Below, piece after piece: positions 18,326-27,400 of a stretch of 64,000 bases of DNA. Every line of letters begins with the position of its first letter. The stretch's first letter is position 1. Under the pieces are notes generated by a model, which worked only from the letters and a program-made list of their open reading frames with translations, made no database searches and was not told the origin of the DNA. The position numbers and the translations under genes are program-made. The DNA is from Myxococcus xanthus (lineage in GTDB: Bacteria > Myxococcota > Myxococcia > Myxococcales > Myxococcaceae), in contig NZ_CP017174.1 in the NCBI RefSeq assembly GCF_006402735.1, positions 8,660,001-8,724,000 on the forward strand, in the 5' to 3' direction.

Positions 18326-18752
18326 CCAACGTCTCCTCCCCGATGACCCGAGGGAAATCGATGAGCATCACCAGGCGCGGGCCCACCTGGGCCACGGCCT
18401 TCACGAAACCGCGCGCTCCCTCCACGACCAGCGGAGGGGGCGGCTTGAGCTGCTGGGGGTCCAGCTTCAGCACCTCGCGGGCGCTGTCCACCACGAGCCC
18501 CACGACCCGGCTGCCGAGCTGCGCCACCACCACCCGGGAGTCGAGCGTGCGCTCCACGGGCGGCAGGCCGAAGCGCAGGCGGGCGTCCACCACCGGGATG
18601 ACGCGCCCGCGCACCTGCACCAACCCGGCGACGTGCGGCGCGGCGCCCGGTACGGGCGTGGCCCCCGTGAAGGACTCCATCTGGAGCACGTCCGCCGCGG
18701 GCAGCACGTACTCGGCTCCGTCTACCTTGAACACGACATGCAGCACGCTCAT
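18306..18752 (-). CDS. cheW: CheW adaptor
   Basis: A 148-residue single CheW domain, the length usual for the family, with the typical V-x-G-L-V-Q-V-R-G-R-V-I-P-V-V-D stretch at residues about 41-56 and G-L-V-V-D-S-A-R-E-V near 85-94. It bridges the receptor and CheA. Its ATG overlaps the cheA stop by 4 bp, and its 3-prime end overlaps the receptor gene by 20 bp. The overlaps suggest fixed expression ratios. Confidence 0.95.
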   Translation of the reverse strand: MSVLHVVFKVDGAEYVLPAADVLQMESFTGATPVPGAAPHVAGLVQVRGRVIPVVDARLRFGLPPVERTLDSRVVVAQLGSRVVGLVVDSAREVLKLDPQQLKPPPPLVVEGARGFVKAVAQVGPRLVMLIDFPRVIGEETLDGDGQR

Positions 18753-20812
18753 ACGAGGCGCCCCTCTTCCCGGACGGAAGCCCTGCGCCGGTGCGGCGCG
18801 CCGCCACCCCGCGCCAGCCCGAGCGCGGCCAGGTCCAACACCAGCGTGGGCCGCCCATCCCCCAGGTCCGTGGCGCCCGCCACGCCGGGCACGCGCACCA
18901 AAGGGTCCTCCAGCGGACGCAGGACGATTTCCTGCTGCCCCACCAACCGGTCCACGCCGAACGCGACGAGCTCACCGCGCTGACGCACGAGGAGCGCCTT
19001 GGCCACCGAGCCTCCGCGGCCGTCCGCTTCCCCGCGCCCCAGCAGCCGGGCCAGCCCCATCAGCGGCACCGAGTTCCCCCGGCGCTCCAGCAGGGCCACG
19101 CCCCCCGCGCCCGCGGGCCACACCAGCCGCGCGGCGTCCACCTCGATGAGCTCCTCCACGGAGCCCACCGCCACGGCGTAGCGAAGCCCGGCGCACTCGA
19201 AGACGAGCGCGTCCAGCAGCGTAATCGTAAGCGGCACGCGGAGCCGGAAGGTGGTGCCGGCGCCGGGCCGCGTCTCCATCCCCAGCTCGCCGCCCAGCTG
19301 GTCCACGATGATGCGGTGGACGATGTCCATGCCCATGCCCCGCCCGCTGGTCGCGTTGGCGGCATCCCGGGTGGAGAAGCCGGGCCGACAGAGCACCTCC
19401 AGCAGCGCTTCCGGCGTCGGAGGCACGGGCACGCCCGCGCGCGCGGCCACCGCCCGCGCATCCACGCCGCACCCGTCATCCGCCACGGTGAGGTCCAGCA
19501 GCCCACCCGCCCGGCCGTGGCTGGCCACGCGCACCACGCCTTCCTCCGGCTTGCCCGCGGCGCGGCGCGCTTCCGGCGACTCCAGCGCATGGTCCACCGC
19601 GTTGCGCACCAGATGCACCAGCGCGGGCAGCAGTCGATCCGCCACGGCCTTGTCCAGCTCCGCGTCCCCCACGTCCAGCTCCAGCCGCACCGACTTGCCC
19701 GTGCTGCGGCGCAGGCCGCGCACCAGCAGCGGCAGCCGCTCCAGCACGTCCCCCACCCGCACCATGCGCAGGCGGAGGATGGCCGTGCGCATGTCGCGAA
19801 GCTGGCGTGCGTTCTCCTGGAGGATGGCCTGCAGCTCGCGCGTGGGCGCGCCGGCCGCCGTCAGCGCCGCCACCGCGCGGGTCAGCCGCGAACGGTTGAC
19901 CACGAGCGCCGCCAGCCGCTCCAGCGCATCGTCCAGGCGCGACACGTCCACCCGCAGGGAGCCGCCGCCACGCCGCGCTTCCTCGGGCTCCTCGTCCGCC
20001 TGCGCCGACTCGGGCAAGGGCGCCAGGGCGGGTGCCCGCGGGGCCACGGCGGCCAGCGGGCGCACCGACGCGGGAGGTCCCCCCGCGGCCTCCAGCAGCG
20101 CGGCGTCAGAGGCCTCGGTGAGCAGCAACAGCACGAAGGTGAGCGCCCCACCGCCCACGGCGGGCCCCGACAGGGGCAGCACCTTCACCGTCTCGCCCAG
20201 CGGGGCCACGCGCTCGCGCACGCTGTTGATGGTGATGCCGTTGGCGGCGCGGTCCGCGCCGGGGATGAAGTCCAGCCGCATCGCGCGGCGGCCATCGGTG
20301 GCGCCCGTGGTGAGCTGCTCCCGCTCCGCCGCGGAGAGCCGGGAGGCCACGGCCTCCTCCAGCGCCAGCGCGGCGGGCGCGGCCTTCGCGGCGCTCCCAC
20401 CCGGAGCGTCTTCGGCATCCAGCGCCTCCAGCCGAGACAGCAGGCCCGGTGGCACCGGCGCGGCCTGCTTGCCCGCGGCGAGCTGGCGGACGCGCTGCTC
20501 GATTTCGCGCAGCCCCTCCATCAGCGGCTCCACGCTGGCCTCGGGCAGGCGGCCCCCCGCCCGGTCGGCGTGGCGCAGGCACGTCTCCATCCAATGGGCG
20601 ATGTCGACGATGGGCTCCACATCCACCATGGCCGACAGGCCCTTGATGGTGTGCACGGCGCGGAAGAGTTCGCGCACGGCGCGCGGGTGCGGCAGCCCTC
20701 GCCGGATGCTGGCCTCCATGGCCAGCAACTGGCGGTGCCCCGTCCCCAGCAACTCCTCCGCCTCCGCCAGATAGGCGGGAAGGAAGTCCGCGAGGTCCAC
20801 GGACGCGCTCAA
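18749..20812 (-). CDS. cheA: CheA chemotaxis histidine kinase
   Basis: A 687-residue chemotaxis kinase without a receiver. The Hpt domain has phospho-His54 in R-A-V-H-T-I-K-G-L. A middle region (about 170-245) may be a P2-like CheY-docking domain. Then come the dimerisation helices, the ATPase domain (H-L-V-R-N-A-V-D-H-A, A-D-D-G-C-G-V-D, G-R-G-M-G-M-D) and a C-terminal CheW-like regulatory domain. It should phosphorylate the CheY encoded just upstream and CheB at the far end. It overlaps cheY and cheW by ATGA on both sides. Confidence 0.95.
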   Translation of the reverse strand: MSASVDLADFLPAYLAEAEELLGTGHRQLLAMEASIRRGLPHPRAVRELFRAVHTIKGLSAMVDVEPIVDIAHWMETCLRHADRAGGRLPEASVEPLMEGLREIEQRVRQLAAGKQAAPVPPGLLSRLEALDAEDAPGGSAAKAAPAALALEEAVASRLSAAEREQLTTGATDGRRAMRLDFIPGADRAANGITINSVRERVAPLGETVKVLPLSGPAVGGGALTFVLLLLTEASDAALLEAAGGPPASVRPLAAVAPRAPALAPLPESAQADEEPEEARRGGGSLRVDVSRLDDALERLAALVVNRSRLTRAVAALTAAGAPTRELQAILQENARQLRDMRTAILRLRMVRVGDVLERLPLLVRGLRRSTGKSVRLELDVGDAELDKAVADRLLPALVHLVRNAVDHALESPEARRAAGKPEEGVVRVASHGRAGGLLDLTVADDGCGVDARAVAARAGVPVPPTPEALLEVLCRPGFSTRDAANATSGRGMGMDIVHRIIVDQLGGELGMETRPGAGTTFRLRVPLTITLLDALVFECAGLRYAVAVGSVEELIEVDAARLVWPAGAGGVALLERRGNSVPLMGLARLLGRGEADGRGGSVAKALLVRQRGELVAFGVDRLVGQQEIVLRPLEDPLVRVPGVAGATDLGDGRPTLVLDLAALGLARGGGAPHRRRASVREEGRLV

Positions 20813-21186
20813 GCGCGCCTCCCCTCCAGCAGCCCACGCACCTCCGACAGGATGGCGTCCGGCGTGAAGGGCTTCGTCATGAAGCGGCTGGCCCCCGCCG
20901 CCAGCGCCCGCGTCCGCGAGGCCTCGTCCCCGCGCGTGGTGACGATGATGATGGGCAGCTCGCGCAGCCGGTCCTGCCCACGCACGAACTCCACCACCTC
21001 GATGCCGCCGATGTCCGGCATGTTCAGGTCCAGCACCAGCAAGTCATACGGCTGGAGCGACAGCCGCTCGATGGCCTCCAAGCCACTGGAAGCATGCGTG
21101 AAGCTGAGGCCCGGATAGGGCCGCAGGCACGCGACCACCATGTCGCGCATCACCTTGCTGTCATCAACGACGAGCACATCTGCCAT
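20809..21186 (-). CDS. cheY: CheY-like single-domain response regulator, first gene of the operon
   Basis: A 125-residue receiver: acidic pair D8-D9 in V-V-D-D-S, phospho-Asp53 in L-V-L-D-L-N-M-P, Thr in I-V-T-T-R and Lys in M-T-K-P-F. It is the phosphate target of the CheA behind it. It is probably the operon's output, since there is no flagellar gene here and gliding bacteria use such regulators otherwise. The start ATG 21186 is preceded by AGGGGA with 5-base spacing. No other gene lies on this strand before it, so the operon promoter should be in the 280 bp to 21466. I could not pick it out with confidence. Confidence 0.93.
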   Translation of the reverse strand: MADVLVVDDSKVMRDMVVACLRPYPGLSFTHASSGLEAIERLSLQPYDLLVLDLNMPDIGGIEVVEFVRGQDRLRELPIIIVTTRGDEASRTRALAAGASRFMTKPFTPDAILSEVRGLLEGRRA

Positions 21187-21466
21187 GGCGTCCCCTGGAA
21201 ACGGCCACCGAACCTAGAGCGATTCCGCGAAGTTGAAAGACATGGCCGGACATGGGGCCGTTGCAGCGCACACTGGCAGACAGTCCACACCAGCGACGGG
21301 CCTCGCCTGGGACCCCTGGTGTCAGCCCCAACGCGCTCGCGGTGCGGACGCCGCCGGCCTGGGCGCCCTCACCCGAGCAATGCGAATGCCCGGAAGTCCG
21401 GGACACGGGCGAGCGCCCCCTTGCGCACCGTGCCTTCCGGGGGTATCAGGTCACCCGGTTTTGATT

Positions 21467-22936
21467 TTGACAAACAATTTCATTTTCCGACACCTGGGAT
21501 GGGTGCTGTGCACGCTGAGCACGCTCGCGTGTGGAGGGGGCTCCGGGAACGCTCTCCCGCCGCCACCACCTCCACCTCCCGAGGAGCCGCCACCTCCGCC
21601 ACCACCGCCGCCCCCGTATGAATCGGTGGAGGACGGCGAGGACCGGCCCGGGGGAGACACCAGCGTGGCCACGTCGGGAACCCTGTCCTTCACGCGGCCC
21701 GCGGCCAACCTGCCCCTGGCGCGGCGCGCGGAGTTCTTCGTGGGCGAGGCCGTCTTCCAGGCCGACTGGTTCCGCGCGCCCCACGCGCAGGTGGAGCGCG
21801 ACGGACTGGGGCCCCTCTTCCACTCCGTCTCCTGCCTGGCCTGCCACCTGGGCAACGGCCGCGGCCGGCCGCCCGCGGAGGGCGAGGTGGCGGACACGTT
21901 GCTGGTGCGGCTGTCCGTGCCCGGCGTGGATACCCACGGTGGTCCGCTGCCCGAGCCGACGTATGGCGACCAGCTCCAACCCAAGGGCATCTCCGGCGTG
22001 CCCGCGGAAGGACAGGTGCGCATCCGGTGGACGGAAGTCCCCGGCGCCTACGAGGACGGAACGCCGTACACGCTGCTCGAGCCGGAGCTGCTGCTGGTGG
22101 ACCTGGCCCATGGCCCGCTGGCCCCGGACACGCGCACGTCCGCGCGGGTGGCGCAGCCCATGATGGGGCTGGGCCTGCTGGCCGCCGTCTCTGAAGACAC
22201 CTGGCTGGCGTGGGCGGACCCGGAGGACGCGGACGGCGACGGCATCTCCGGCCGGCCCAACCGCGTGTGGAGCCCGCGCGAGGGACGCGCGGTGCTGGGC
22301 CGCTTCGGCTGGAAGGCCAATCAACCGGACCTGGAGCACCAGAACGCGGCGGCCTTCCTGGGGGACCTGGGCCTGACGACGTCGCTCTTCCCCGTGGAGA
22401 ACTGTGGCCCCGCCCAGCTCGAGTGCCAGGCGGCGCCCACCGGCGGACAGCCCGAGGTGAGCGAGCGGCAGCGACGGGCCTTGGACTTCTACTCACACAC
22501 GCTGGCGGTGCCCGTGCGCGAGCGCGTGGACGCGCCCGAGGTCCTCCAGGGCAAGGCGCTCTTCCACCGCGTGGGCTGCGCGCGCTGCCACCGGCCGTCC
22601 GTCACCACCGGCACGTTGGAGGGCTACCCGGAGCTGTCGGCCCAGCGCATCTGGCCCTATACGGACGGGCTCCTGCACGACCTGGGGGAGGGGCTGTCGG
22701 ACGGGCGCGAGGACTTCCTCGCCACCGGCCGTGAGTGGCGGACGCCGCCCTTGTGGGGCCTGGGCCGCACGCGCGAGGCCAGCGGCCACACCCGCCTGCT
22801 GCATGACGGACGGGCGCGCTCGCCCGCGGAGGCCATCCTCTGGCATGGCGGAGAGGCGGCCTCCTCACGCGAGGCGTTCCGCCGGTTGTCGCCAGAGGAG
22901 CGGGACGCGCTCATCACCTTCCTGGACTCACTCTAG
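21467..22936 (+). CDS. Dihaem c-type cytochrome lipoprotein (DUF1111 / thiol oxidoreductase-like)
   Basis: About 489 residues. Two haem c attachment motifs are visible, C123-L-A-C-H127 and C371-A-R-C-H375. The general layout, with conserved F-G-W-K-A-N-Q and G-L-G-R-T-R-E segments, is that of the DUF1111 dihaem oxidoreductases, which are distantly related to MauG and bacterial cytochrome c peroxidases. The N-terminus has a short hydrophobic stretch ending L-S-T-L-A-C-G-G-G, a lipobox, then a Pro-rich spacer of about 20 residues. The start is unsettled: TTG 21467 gives a plausible signal peptide, TTG 21461 and GTG 21503 are alternatives. The extra frame back to 21233 does not look coding. The AT-rich start region (21455-21490) stands out from its surroundings. 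Confidence 0.78.
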   Translation: MTNNFIFRHLGWVLCTLSTLACGGGSGNALPPPPPPPPEEPPPPPPPPPPYESVEDGEDRPGGDTSVATSGTLSFTRPAANLPLARRAEFFVGEAVFQADWFRAPHAQVERDGLGPLFHSVSCLACHLGNGRGRPPAEGEVADTLLVRLSVPGVDTHGGPLPEPTYGDQLQPKGISGVPAEGQVRIRWTEVPGAYEDGTPYTLLEPELLLVDLAHGPLAPDTRTSARVAQPMMGLGLLAAVSEDTWLAWADPEDADGDGISGRPNRVWSPREGRAVLGRFGWKANQPDLEHQNAAAFLGDLGLTTSLFPVENCGPAQLECQAAPTGGQPEVSERQRRALDFYSHTLAVPVRERVDAPEVLQGKALFHRVGCARCHRPSVTTGTLEGYPELSAQRIWPYTDGLLHDLGEGLSDGREDFLATGREWRTPPLWGLGRTREASGHTRLLHDGRARSPAEAILWHGGEAASSREAFRRLSPEERDALITFLDSL

Positions 22937-22953
22937 TCAGCCGAGGGACGCCG

Positions 22954-24921
22954 TCAGCCCCTCACCGCGGGCGGGCCCTCGCGCGGCAGGCGGACGCGGA
23001 ACGTGGCGCCCTCTCCGGGGGTGCTGTCCACGGACACGCCGCCCCCGTGCGCCTCCACGATGCGGCGCAGCCGGTACAGGCCCAGGCCCAGCCCGCCGTA
23101 GTGACGCACCGGCACGGCGCGCTCGAAGCGGCGGAAGAGACTCTCCAGCCGCGCGGGCGCGATGCCGATGCCATGGTCCTTCACCATCAGCGTCGCCACG
23201 TCCCGCCCGGACTCCAGCGCCACCTCCACCGGCTTGCCCGGCCCGAACTTCATCGCGTTGGACAACAGGTGCGTCATCACCTGGGACAGGCGCGCCGCGT
23301 CCCACCGTCCCGGCGTGGGCTCCAGCGGGCTGAGCACCAGCAGACAGCCCGCGCGCGCCGCCGCATCCTCCGAACGTGACACCGCCTCGCGCACCACCAG
23401 CGCCAGGTCCACGTCCTCCAGGTGCAGCCGGGGCGCGGCGCCCTGGAGCTGCGACACGTCCAGCAGCGACTCCACCAGGTCCGACAGGCGCTGCACCTGC
23501 CGGTCCGCCGAATCCAGCGCGCGCTCCAGCCGCTCCGTCCCGCTGCTCAGGCCCGCGCGCAGCACGCCCTGGGCGCCCTGCACGCGCAGCCGCAACGCCG
23601 CCAGCGGGGTACGCAGCTCGTGGGCCGCCACGCTGAGGAAGTCGTCGCGCGCGCGCACCGCCTCCTGCGTCTCGCGGTAGAGGCGCAGCTGCTCCGTCAC
23701 GTCGCCAATGATGCCGGCCATCCGCACCGGGCGGCCCTGCGCGTCGCGCAGCGCCCGGCCGCGGCTCACGCACGAGCGCCAGGTGCCGGTGACGTGCCGC
23801 AGCCGCAGGGACACGTCATAGGGCGTGCCCCGCTCCAGGTGCGCGGACAGCGCGGCCATGACGTCCGGCCGGTCCTCCGGGTGAATCAGCTCCAGGAAGG
23901 CGGAGAACGTCCCGCCGAAGTCCCCCGGCCCCAGGCCCAGCATGTCCAGCAGCGGCGGGCTCCAGTAGAAGGCCTGGCCGCGCAAATCCCAGTCCCAGAT
24001 GCCGTCGTAGGAGCCGCTCACCACCAGGCGGTAGCGCGCCTCGCTCTCCCGGGCGGTGCGCTCCGCCTGCTCCAGCAGCCCCACCCGCCGCTCCAACTGG
24101 CGCACCATCCGGTACAGGTGGTCCTCGGTGCTCAGGTCCGCGGGCGGCGACGTGTGGGAAGGTCCGCCGGCGCGCAGCTCACGCAGCAGCGCGCCCACCA
24201 GTTCGTCGCCCTCCTGCGTCCTGCGCACGAAGCCGTTGGCCCCCACGTTGTGGGCCATGCGCAAGTCCAGCTCGTCGGGCGCGATGGTGTGCGTGAGGAT
24301 GACGGGCACCCGGGCCAGCCGCGGGTCCTGCCGGAACCCCAGGCACAGCTTGAAGCCGTCCATGCCCGGCATCAGCGCGTCCGCTAGCACCACGTCCGGA
24401 CCGCGGCGCCGCGCCAGGTCCAACGCCGTGGCGCCATCCGCCGCCAGCACCACGTCGAAACGAAAGGGCGCCAGGTGCAGCTGCGCCAGCTTGCGGGAGA
24501 CCGGGTCGTCGTCCGCCACCAGCACGCGGGGCCGCCGTGCCTCCGGCCCTCCGCCCGCCTCCACCGGGAAGGCCTGCCGCGCCCCTTCCACCAGCGCCCC
24601 CAGCGACAGGGGCCGGCTCAGGTAGCGCTCCACCGGCAGGTCGAGCGGGCGCAGGGCCTCCCGCTCTGCGGGGAAGGCGCTGATTTGCAACAGGGCGCCC
24701 GCCAACGACAGTGCGTGCCGCAGTGACTCCAGGTGCGTCCCATCCGATACCAGCAGGCCGGCCGCCGCCACCACCACCTGCACCGACTGCGTCTGCAGCA
24801 GCGTCAGCGCGCCCGGAACGTCCGCGGAAACCCAGACTCGCCAGCCCTGACTTTCCAGGGCAAGCACCTGGAGTTCCCTGGAGGCACCGGGGTCTTCGAT
24901 GAGCAGGAGGGAGGGCGTCAT
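22954..24921 (-). CDS. Hybrid sensor kinase: pseudo-receiver, receiver, PAS, HisKA, HATPase
   Basis: About 655 residues, soluble. Residues 1-118 look like a receiver fold without the phospho-Asp or acidic pair (L-L-L-I-E-D-P-G-A starts it). Residues about 130-250 are a normal receiver (V-A-D-D-D, phospho-Asp in V-V-L-A-D-A-L-M-P). A PAS/PAC domain follows with W-D-W-D near residue 315, then HisKA with His434 in S-V-A-A-H-E-L-R-T-P-L and an ATPase domain ending near residue 650. The N-terminal receivers suggest the kinase is itself controlled by phosphorylation. ATG 24921 follows a GTG at 24924; no clear ribosome site separates them. The HisKA segment is nearly the same as in the kinase at 28986, which points to paralogy. 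Confidence 0.85.
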   Translation of the reverse strand: MTPSLLLIEDPGASRELQVLALESQGWRVWVSADVPGALTLLQTQSVQVVVAAAGLLVSDGTHLESLRHALSLAGALLQISAFPAEREALRPLDLPVERYLSRPLSLGALVEGARQAFPVEAGGGPEARRPRVLVADDDPVSRKLAQLHLAPFRFDVVLAADGATALDLARRRGPDVVLADALMPGMDGFKLCLGFRQDPRLARVPVILTHTIAPDELDLRMAHNVGANGFVRRTQEGDELVGALLRELRAGGPSHTSPPADLSTEDHLYRMVRQLERRVGLLEQAERTARESEARYRLVVSGSYDGIWDWDLRGQAFYWSPPLLDMLGLGPGDFGGTFSAFLELIHPEDRPDVMAALSAHLERGTPYDVSLRLRHVTGTWRSCVSRGRALRDAQGRPVRMAGIIGDVTEQLRLYRETQEAVRARDDFLSVAAHELRTPLAALRLRVQGAQGVLRAGLSSGTERLERALDSADRQVQRLSDLVESLLDVSQLQGAAPRLHLEDVDLALVVREAVSRSEDAAARAGCLLVLSPLEPTPGRWDAARLSQVMTHLLSNAMKFGPGKPVEVALESGRDVATLMVKDHGIGIAPARLESLFRRFERAVPVRHYGGLGLGLYRLRRIVEAHGGGVSVDSTPGEGATFRVRLPREGPPAVRG

Positions 24922-25505
24922 CACGACGAATCGAAGGCGGGCGGGCGGCCAGGGTGTTCAGACACCCCAGATGAAGGAAAGAGTCGCAGTCTGGGCACCG
25001 GACGCAGCGAGTCAAGCAGTCCGGCGGCAAGTGTTCTCCGGTGCAAATGACCGCCAGTCGGTCGCCGGCCCTCGACCTCCCCTCCGGAAACGCACTTGCG
25101 TGGCGGATGCATCCACGGCGGCAGCGGTATCTCGTCAACAATCGCATCCGGGCAGGCAGGGGCCACCTGTGGCCAGCCCGCCCCCCCCGAGGTCTTCCTC
25201 AGTGACATGCCGCGCGGCTTCCGGAAATCCAGCGTCCCGCACCACCCCCGCCGTCGGGTGACGCCGGACACGCCAGCCACCAGGCACCGGTGGGGGACCT
25301 TGGACTCACGGTTCACCCGATCACGGCGGCAACGACGATTCTTCTGCATCCAGATTGCATTGGAAGCAGATACAACCGTGCACCGGGAGCACGCGCGGGA
25401 GTCGGGGGAGACCCGCTGGGATGCATGACGCGGAGCGTGAGGACTCAACGCTCCAGGTCTCAGCCGGGTGAAAGTGGCCGTCAAATCGGTTATCGAAAGG
25501 GCATC
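24922..25505. other. 584-bp intergenic region between divergent kinase and Fur-family genes
   Basis: Open frames here are short and have neither the codon pattern nor recognisable motifs of the neighbours. Base composition is more mixed than in the genes. The region must carry the promoters of both flanking genes. I could not find a convincing -35/-10 pair or a Fur-type box by eye. Confidence 0.5.
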
Positions 25506-25955
25506 ATGGGAGCAAAGAGAAGTGCCGTGCAGCCGAAGCTCACTGAGTTCCAGGACCGGATTCGTTCCGCGGGCCTGCGCAGCACCGCGCCCCGCGTGGC
25601 GGTGTTGCGGGAGCTGGAGGACGCCACGTCCCCGATGAGCCACGCCGACCTGGTGGACGCGCTGGGTGACGAGGGCTACGACCGGGTGACCATCTACCGC
25701 AACCTGACGGACCTCACCGAGGCCGGGCTCGTGGTGCGGGCGGACCTGGGCGACCACGTCTGGCGCTTCGAACTGAAGCGCGCGGGCGAGGAGCACGGCG
25801 GCAGCCACCCGCACTTCACCTGCACCGACTGCGGCACCGTGGCCTGCCTCCCGGAGGAGTCGGTCCGCATCGCGTCCTCGAAGGGCGTGCCCCGCGCGGT
25901 GTCCCAGCGCTCGGTGGAAGTGCAGCTTCGCGGTCTCTGCGACGGCTGCAACTGA
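25506..25955 (+). CDS. Fur-family metal-dependent transcriptional regulator
   Basis: A 149-residue DNA-binding repressor of the Fur/PerR/Zur superfamily. The winged-helix part (residues 10-85) contains R-V-T-I-Y-R-N-L. The dimerisation part has the structural zinc site C106-x-x-C109 and C145-x-x-C148, and a His cluster at H97, H101 and H103 that could bind the regulatory metal. GAAAGGG at 25495-25501 lies just before ATG 25506. The frame is open to 25290, but the upstream part is not Fur-like. Which metal or oxidant it senses cannot be told by eye. No transport gene adjoins it, so its targets are elsewhere or include itself. Confidence 0.88.
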   Translation: MGAKRSAVQPKLTEFQDRIRSAGLRSTAPRVAVLRELEDATSPMSHADLVDALGDEGYDRVTIYRNLTDLTEAGLVVRADLGDHVWRFELKRAGEEHGGSHPHFTCTDCGTVACLPEESVRIASSKGVPRAVSQRSVEVQLRGLCDGCN

Positions 25956-25960
25956 GTGAC

Positions 25961-25977
25961 GGGGCCACCGCGGCCCC
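25961..25977 (+). terminator. Short GC hairpin after the Fur-family gene
   Basis: GGGGCC (25961-25966) and GGCCCC (25972-25977) form a 6-bp stem with a 5-base loop directly after the stop codon. There is no T-run, so termination is only a possibility. Confidence 0.3.
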
Positions 25978-26153
25978 AGGAGCGCGCACCGCGCCCCGCC
26001 CCGGGAAGATGATCGGAGAGCGGCCTGGCATGCGTCGGGGGTTGAGCATTTGCCCGCCCCCAGGCCTGCCACGCGCTTCCGCCTTCAGGGAGGCGGACAC
26101 ATCGTGGGGACGGCGTCGCGGGGGAGACTGCCCCGCCTTCGCCGGAGGCTTTG

Positions 26154-26534
<381 letters not shown>

Positions 26535-26564
26535 GCGTGGGCGCCTGCCCGGCTGCCCTGCGGC

Positions 26565-26580
26565 CAGGGGCGCCCCTGGG
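26565..26580 (+). terminator. Perfect 16-base palindrome after the response regulator
   Basis: CCAGGGGCGCCCCTGG lies 31 bp after the stop and can form a tight GC stem. It lacks a T-run. It may be a weak terminator or a protein site. Confidence 0.3.
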
Positions 26581-26667
26581 GCACTCGGCCTGGATTGGCG
26601 AGAGCAGGAAGCGGCCCCACCCTTGCTCCCAGCAGTCGGTCCAACCGAACTGAACCCAGGGAGAGGG

Positions 26668-27201
26668 ATGATGAAGAAGCTCATCGCCGCAGTCGCATTG
26701 TGCGTGGGAAGCGCCGCGTTCGCGCAGCAGCAGCCGTCGCAGACGCAGGTACCCCGCCCCGGTACGGAGAAGAGCACCGGCGTGGACGCCACCGAAGTGG
26801 GGCCCGCCATCGGCAAGGCCGCCAAGGACGTGACGGGCGTCCAGACGGAGGATGAAGGCACCTTCAAGATGGACAAGGCCATGAGCCTGCAAGGCACCCT
26901 CAAGGATGCCACCGCGGACGGCGTGAGCCTGTCCCGCCCGGGCCTGCCCGACGCGGACCTGGACGTGCGCGACAAGACGGTGCTGATGCTGGACGGCAAG
27001 AAGGTCGCCAAGACGGATGAGATTCCGGAAGGCGCCTCGGTGCGCGCGAAGTTCCAACTGGAGGGCGATGAGGTCGTCGCGCTGGAGCTGCGCGCCACCA
27101 GCCCCAAGGGCGCCAAGAAGAAGCAGCCGGGCACCGGCGGCGCGGGCACGCAGCCACATGAGTCCGTCGACAAGGAGCTCGACGGCACGCCGACGCGGTA
27201 G
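26668..27201 (+). CDS. Exported protein of unknown function
   Basis: A 177-residue protein with a classical Sec signal peptide (M-M-K-K-L-I-A-A-V-A-L then cleavage after A-F-A). The mature part has two halves: a low-complexity Thr/Gln segment, and a small beta-rich domain (about residues 60-140). That domain contains L-Q-G-T-L-K-D-A and V-R-D-K-T-V-L-M-L-D-G-K-K-V and looks like a periplasmic barrel of the kind that wraps a regulated ligand. The Lys-rich tail is hydrophilic. AGGGAGAGGG precedes ATG 26668; ATG 26671 is equally possible. A strong terminator follows. I do not recognise the family. Confidence 0.75.
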   Translation: MMKKLIAAVALCVGSAAFAQQQPSQTQVPRPGTEKSTGVDATEVGPAIGKAAKDVTGVQTEDEGTFKMDKAMSLQGTLKDATADGVSLSRPGLPDADLDVRDKTVLMLDGKKVAKTDEIPEGASVRAKFQLEGDEVVALELRATSPKGAKKKQPGTGGAGTQPHESVDKELDGTPTR

Positions 27202-27228
27202 TCCTGGCGACACGCGCATCGTGCCTCG

Positions 27229-27272
27229 GAACGGGCCTGCTTCCACACCGGAGGCGGGCCCGTTCGTTTTTC
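27229..27272 (+). terminator. Rho-independent terminator
   Basis: GAACGGGCCTGC (27229-27240) pairs with GCGGGCCCGTTC (27254-27265) as a 12-bp stem with one G-T pair and a 13-base loop, followed by GTTTTTC. It ends the exported-protein gene. Confidence 0.85.
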
Positions 27273-27400
27273 GTCACCGCGAGGCCCTCTTCTTCTCCAG
27301 ACAGGGAAACGTTTTGCCCACGCTGACCCTGTTTCCCGGGCGGCCAGGCGTCCAAGGCCCGGTATGCGAATTGCTGTGCGTCCCGCAGGAGGAGGAAGCG

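Noticed and set aside
21233..21466. In-frame extension of the dihaem protein upstream of the signal peptide
   Set aside because: The added residues show no fold or signal, and a lipoprotein signal peptide must be N-terminal.
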